A stretch of 7,322 bases of DNA from positions 1 through 7,322 of the forward strand of contig CAMLOF010000149.1 in assembly GCA_946481585.1 (NCBI GenBank). Reading direction: 5' to 3'. Under the pieces are notes generated by a model, which ran no database searches, was not told the origin of the DNA, and saw nothing but the letters and a program-made list of their open reading frames with translations. Shown here piece by piece: positions 6,391-7,322 of this stretch. The first letter of the stretch is position 1. Every line of letters starts with the position of its first letter. This DNA is from an uncultured Macromonas sp. Lineage in GTDB: Bacteria > Pseudomonadota > Gammaproteobacteria > Burkholderiales > Burkholderiaceae. The position numbers and the translations under genes are program-made.

Positions 6391-7322
6391 TCAGGTGGAA
6401 GGTGAGGCTGCCTGAGGCAGTTCGATGCGGTAGAAACGCAGCGCGTTGCCAGCCATGACCGCTTGTTGCTGTTTGGCGTCGAGCCAGGCCAGCATGCGCC
6501 ACATGGCGTCCACCAGGGGAGCGAAACCGATGCGCAGACCGGCAACCGGGAAGTTGCTGGCGAACATGCAGCGCTGCCAGCCAAACAGTTCGACCGTCTC
6601 GCGCACGATGCGGGCGTTGTCAGCTTCGGTCCAGGGCTGGTCGCGCAAGCCGAACTCGGAGAGCTTGACGTGCACGTTGGGCTGGGCGGCCAATGCGGCC
6701 ATGCCCTCGCGCCAAAGCGCCAGCCCGGCCTCGCTGCGGTCCCAGGCGAAGCCATGGTGATTGAGCACGATGGCAAGCTGCGGAAAAGCCGCTGCCACCT
6801 CGGCCGCCTCGGTGAGGTGCCAGGCAGGCACGCGCAGGTCCCAGCTCAGCCCATGACGCTCAAGCAAGGCCAGCCCGCGCAGCCAGCGCTCGTCCTGCAT
6901 GGTGCCGGGCAGGCCGCGAACGTCTTCACCCGGCGCACGGGCCGTCACGGGCTTGCTGCGTATGCCACGTACCGATGGATAAGCCAGGTGTTGTAGCAGG
7001 CGCTCTTCGGTGTCGGGCCGGTCCAGCCAGACATGGGCCACCACCGCATTCGGCATGCCGTGCTGGCGGTTCATACCGTGCAACCAGACGGTCTCCGCCA
7101 CCTGTTCGCTCCGATCGCGTTCGGCTTCCACGTGCACCGTGGCCAGCACCCCGCAACCCTGGCTGATGCGCCGGTAATCGGGGGGCAGAAAGTTTTGCCG
7201 CAAGGCCTGGTGGTCACCCAGAAAGAAGGCCTCGGGATCGTAAGCCTGCTGCAACCAGGGATAGCTGCCTGCCCCCAAGTCCCAAAGGTGATGGTGTGCA
7301 TCCACCACCGCCCGGGGCGGCA
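6391..7322 (-). CDS. Amidohydrolase-2 family metal-dependent hydrolase (COG3618 type, lactonase-like), N-terminus at or beyond the window edge
   Basis: About 310 codons of a TIM-barrel hydrolase of the amidohydrolase-2 group, which includes L-fuconolactonase, 2-pyrone-4,6-dicarboxylate lactonase and 4-sulfomuconolactone hydrolase. Counting from the GTG at 7308, the protein starts VDAHHHLWDL (His5-7), the family N-terminal signature. It continues with HVEAERD (59-65), VRGIRSK (113-119), VLNHHG (His184, His185), HVKLSEFG (213-220) and CMFASNFPV (247-255). In many members the last motif carries a catalytic or metal aspartate (SDWP); here it is Asn252. The frame stays open to the right edge, and the codon cut by the edge reads ?TG, which could itself be an ATG start giving ?PPRAVVDAHHH. 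The GTG codons at 7308 and 7305 have no Shine-Dalgarno before them. The gene is followed 17 bp later by the aldehyde dehydrogenase gene. Lactone hydrolysis is plausible, but the substrate is unknown. Confidence 0.82.
   Translation of the reverse strand, partial: PPRAVVDAHHHLWDLGAGSYPWLQQAYDPEAFFLGDHQALRQNFLPPDYRRISQGCGVLATVHVEAERDRSEQVAETVWLHGMNRQHGMPNAVVAHVWLDRPDTEERLLQHLAYPSVRGIRSKPVTARAPGEDVRGLPGTMQDERWLRGLALLERHGLSWDLRVPAWHLTEAAEVAAAFPQLAIVLNHHGFAWDRSEAGLALWREGMAALAAQPNVHVKLSEFGLRDQPWTEADNARIVRETVELFGWQRCMFASNFPVAGLRIGFAPLVDAMWRMLAWLDAKQQQAVMAGNALRFYRIELPQAASPST

Noticed and set aside
4994..6415. Plus-strand open frame of 473 codons
   Set aside because: It is antisense to the aldehyde dehydrogenase, whose catalytic motifs are complete. 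The antisense product shows no family features.
6374..6502. 43-residue N-terminal extension of the aldehyde dehydrogenase
   Set aside because: It overlaps the 3' end of the amidohydrolase gene in another frame. The family N-terminus begins at the ATG at 6373.

Overview
The window is dense, GC-rich bacterial DNA. Gene style and protein content suggest a betaproteobacterium of the order Burkholderiales (Comamonadaceae-like). That placement rests on composition and resemblance from memory, not on a search. There are six protein genes, two of them cut by the window edges. I see no RNA gene, insertion sequence, CRISPR array or phage feature.

Left block (1-3342, all on the minus strand, read right to left): a putrescine/polyamine catabolic operon. 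The order is a PuuD/SpuA-type gamma-glutamyl-GABA hydrolase, a PuuA/SpuB-type gamma-glutamylpolyamine synthetase (glutamine synthetase fold) and a SpuC-type putrescine:pyruvate aminotransferase that runs off the left edge. This is the spuA-spuB-spuC order known from Pseudomonas, so a polyamine ABC transporter (spuD onward) may lie beyond base 1. The first gap (70 bp) holds a striking perfect 10-bp inverted repeat. The second gap (40 bp) looks plain.

Centre (3343-4952): a 125-bp divergent control region, then a plus-strand MocR/GabR-type regulator (GntR-family winged helix fused to an aminotransferase-fold domain). The control region contains an unusually AT-rich patch with a repeated GTTCAAAA, a related third half-copy and a perfect palindrome. 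These are good operator candidates. The simplest model is that the MocR protein senses a polyamine breakdown product as a PLP adduct and controls the operon and itself.

Right block (4937-7322, minus strand): an amidohydrolase-2/lactonase-like gene (COG3618 type; N-terminus at or beyond the right edge) followed 17 bp later by an aldehyde dehydrogenase closest in motif content to alpha-ketoglutaric semialdehyde dehydrogenases. The pair looks like the tail of a sugar-acid or related oxidative operon arriving from the right. Its last gene converges on the regulator and overlaps it by 16 bp.

Most of this is recognisable metabolism. I do not see a clearly new biological system. The parts most worth a second look are the operator array, the intercistronic inverted repeat, the choice of a MocR regulator for a spu-type operon, and the uncertain substrate of the lactonase/dehydrogenase pair.
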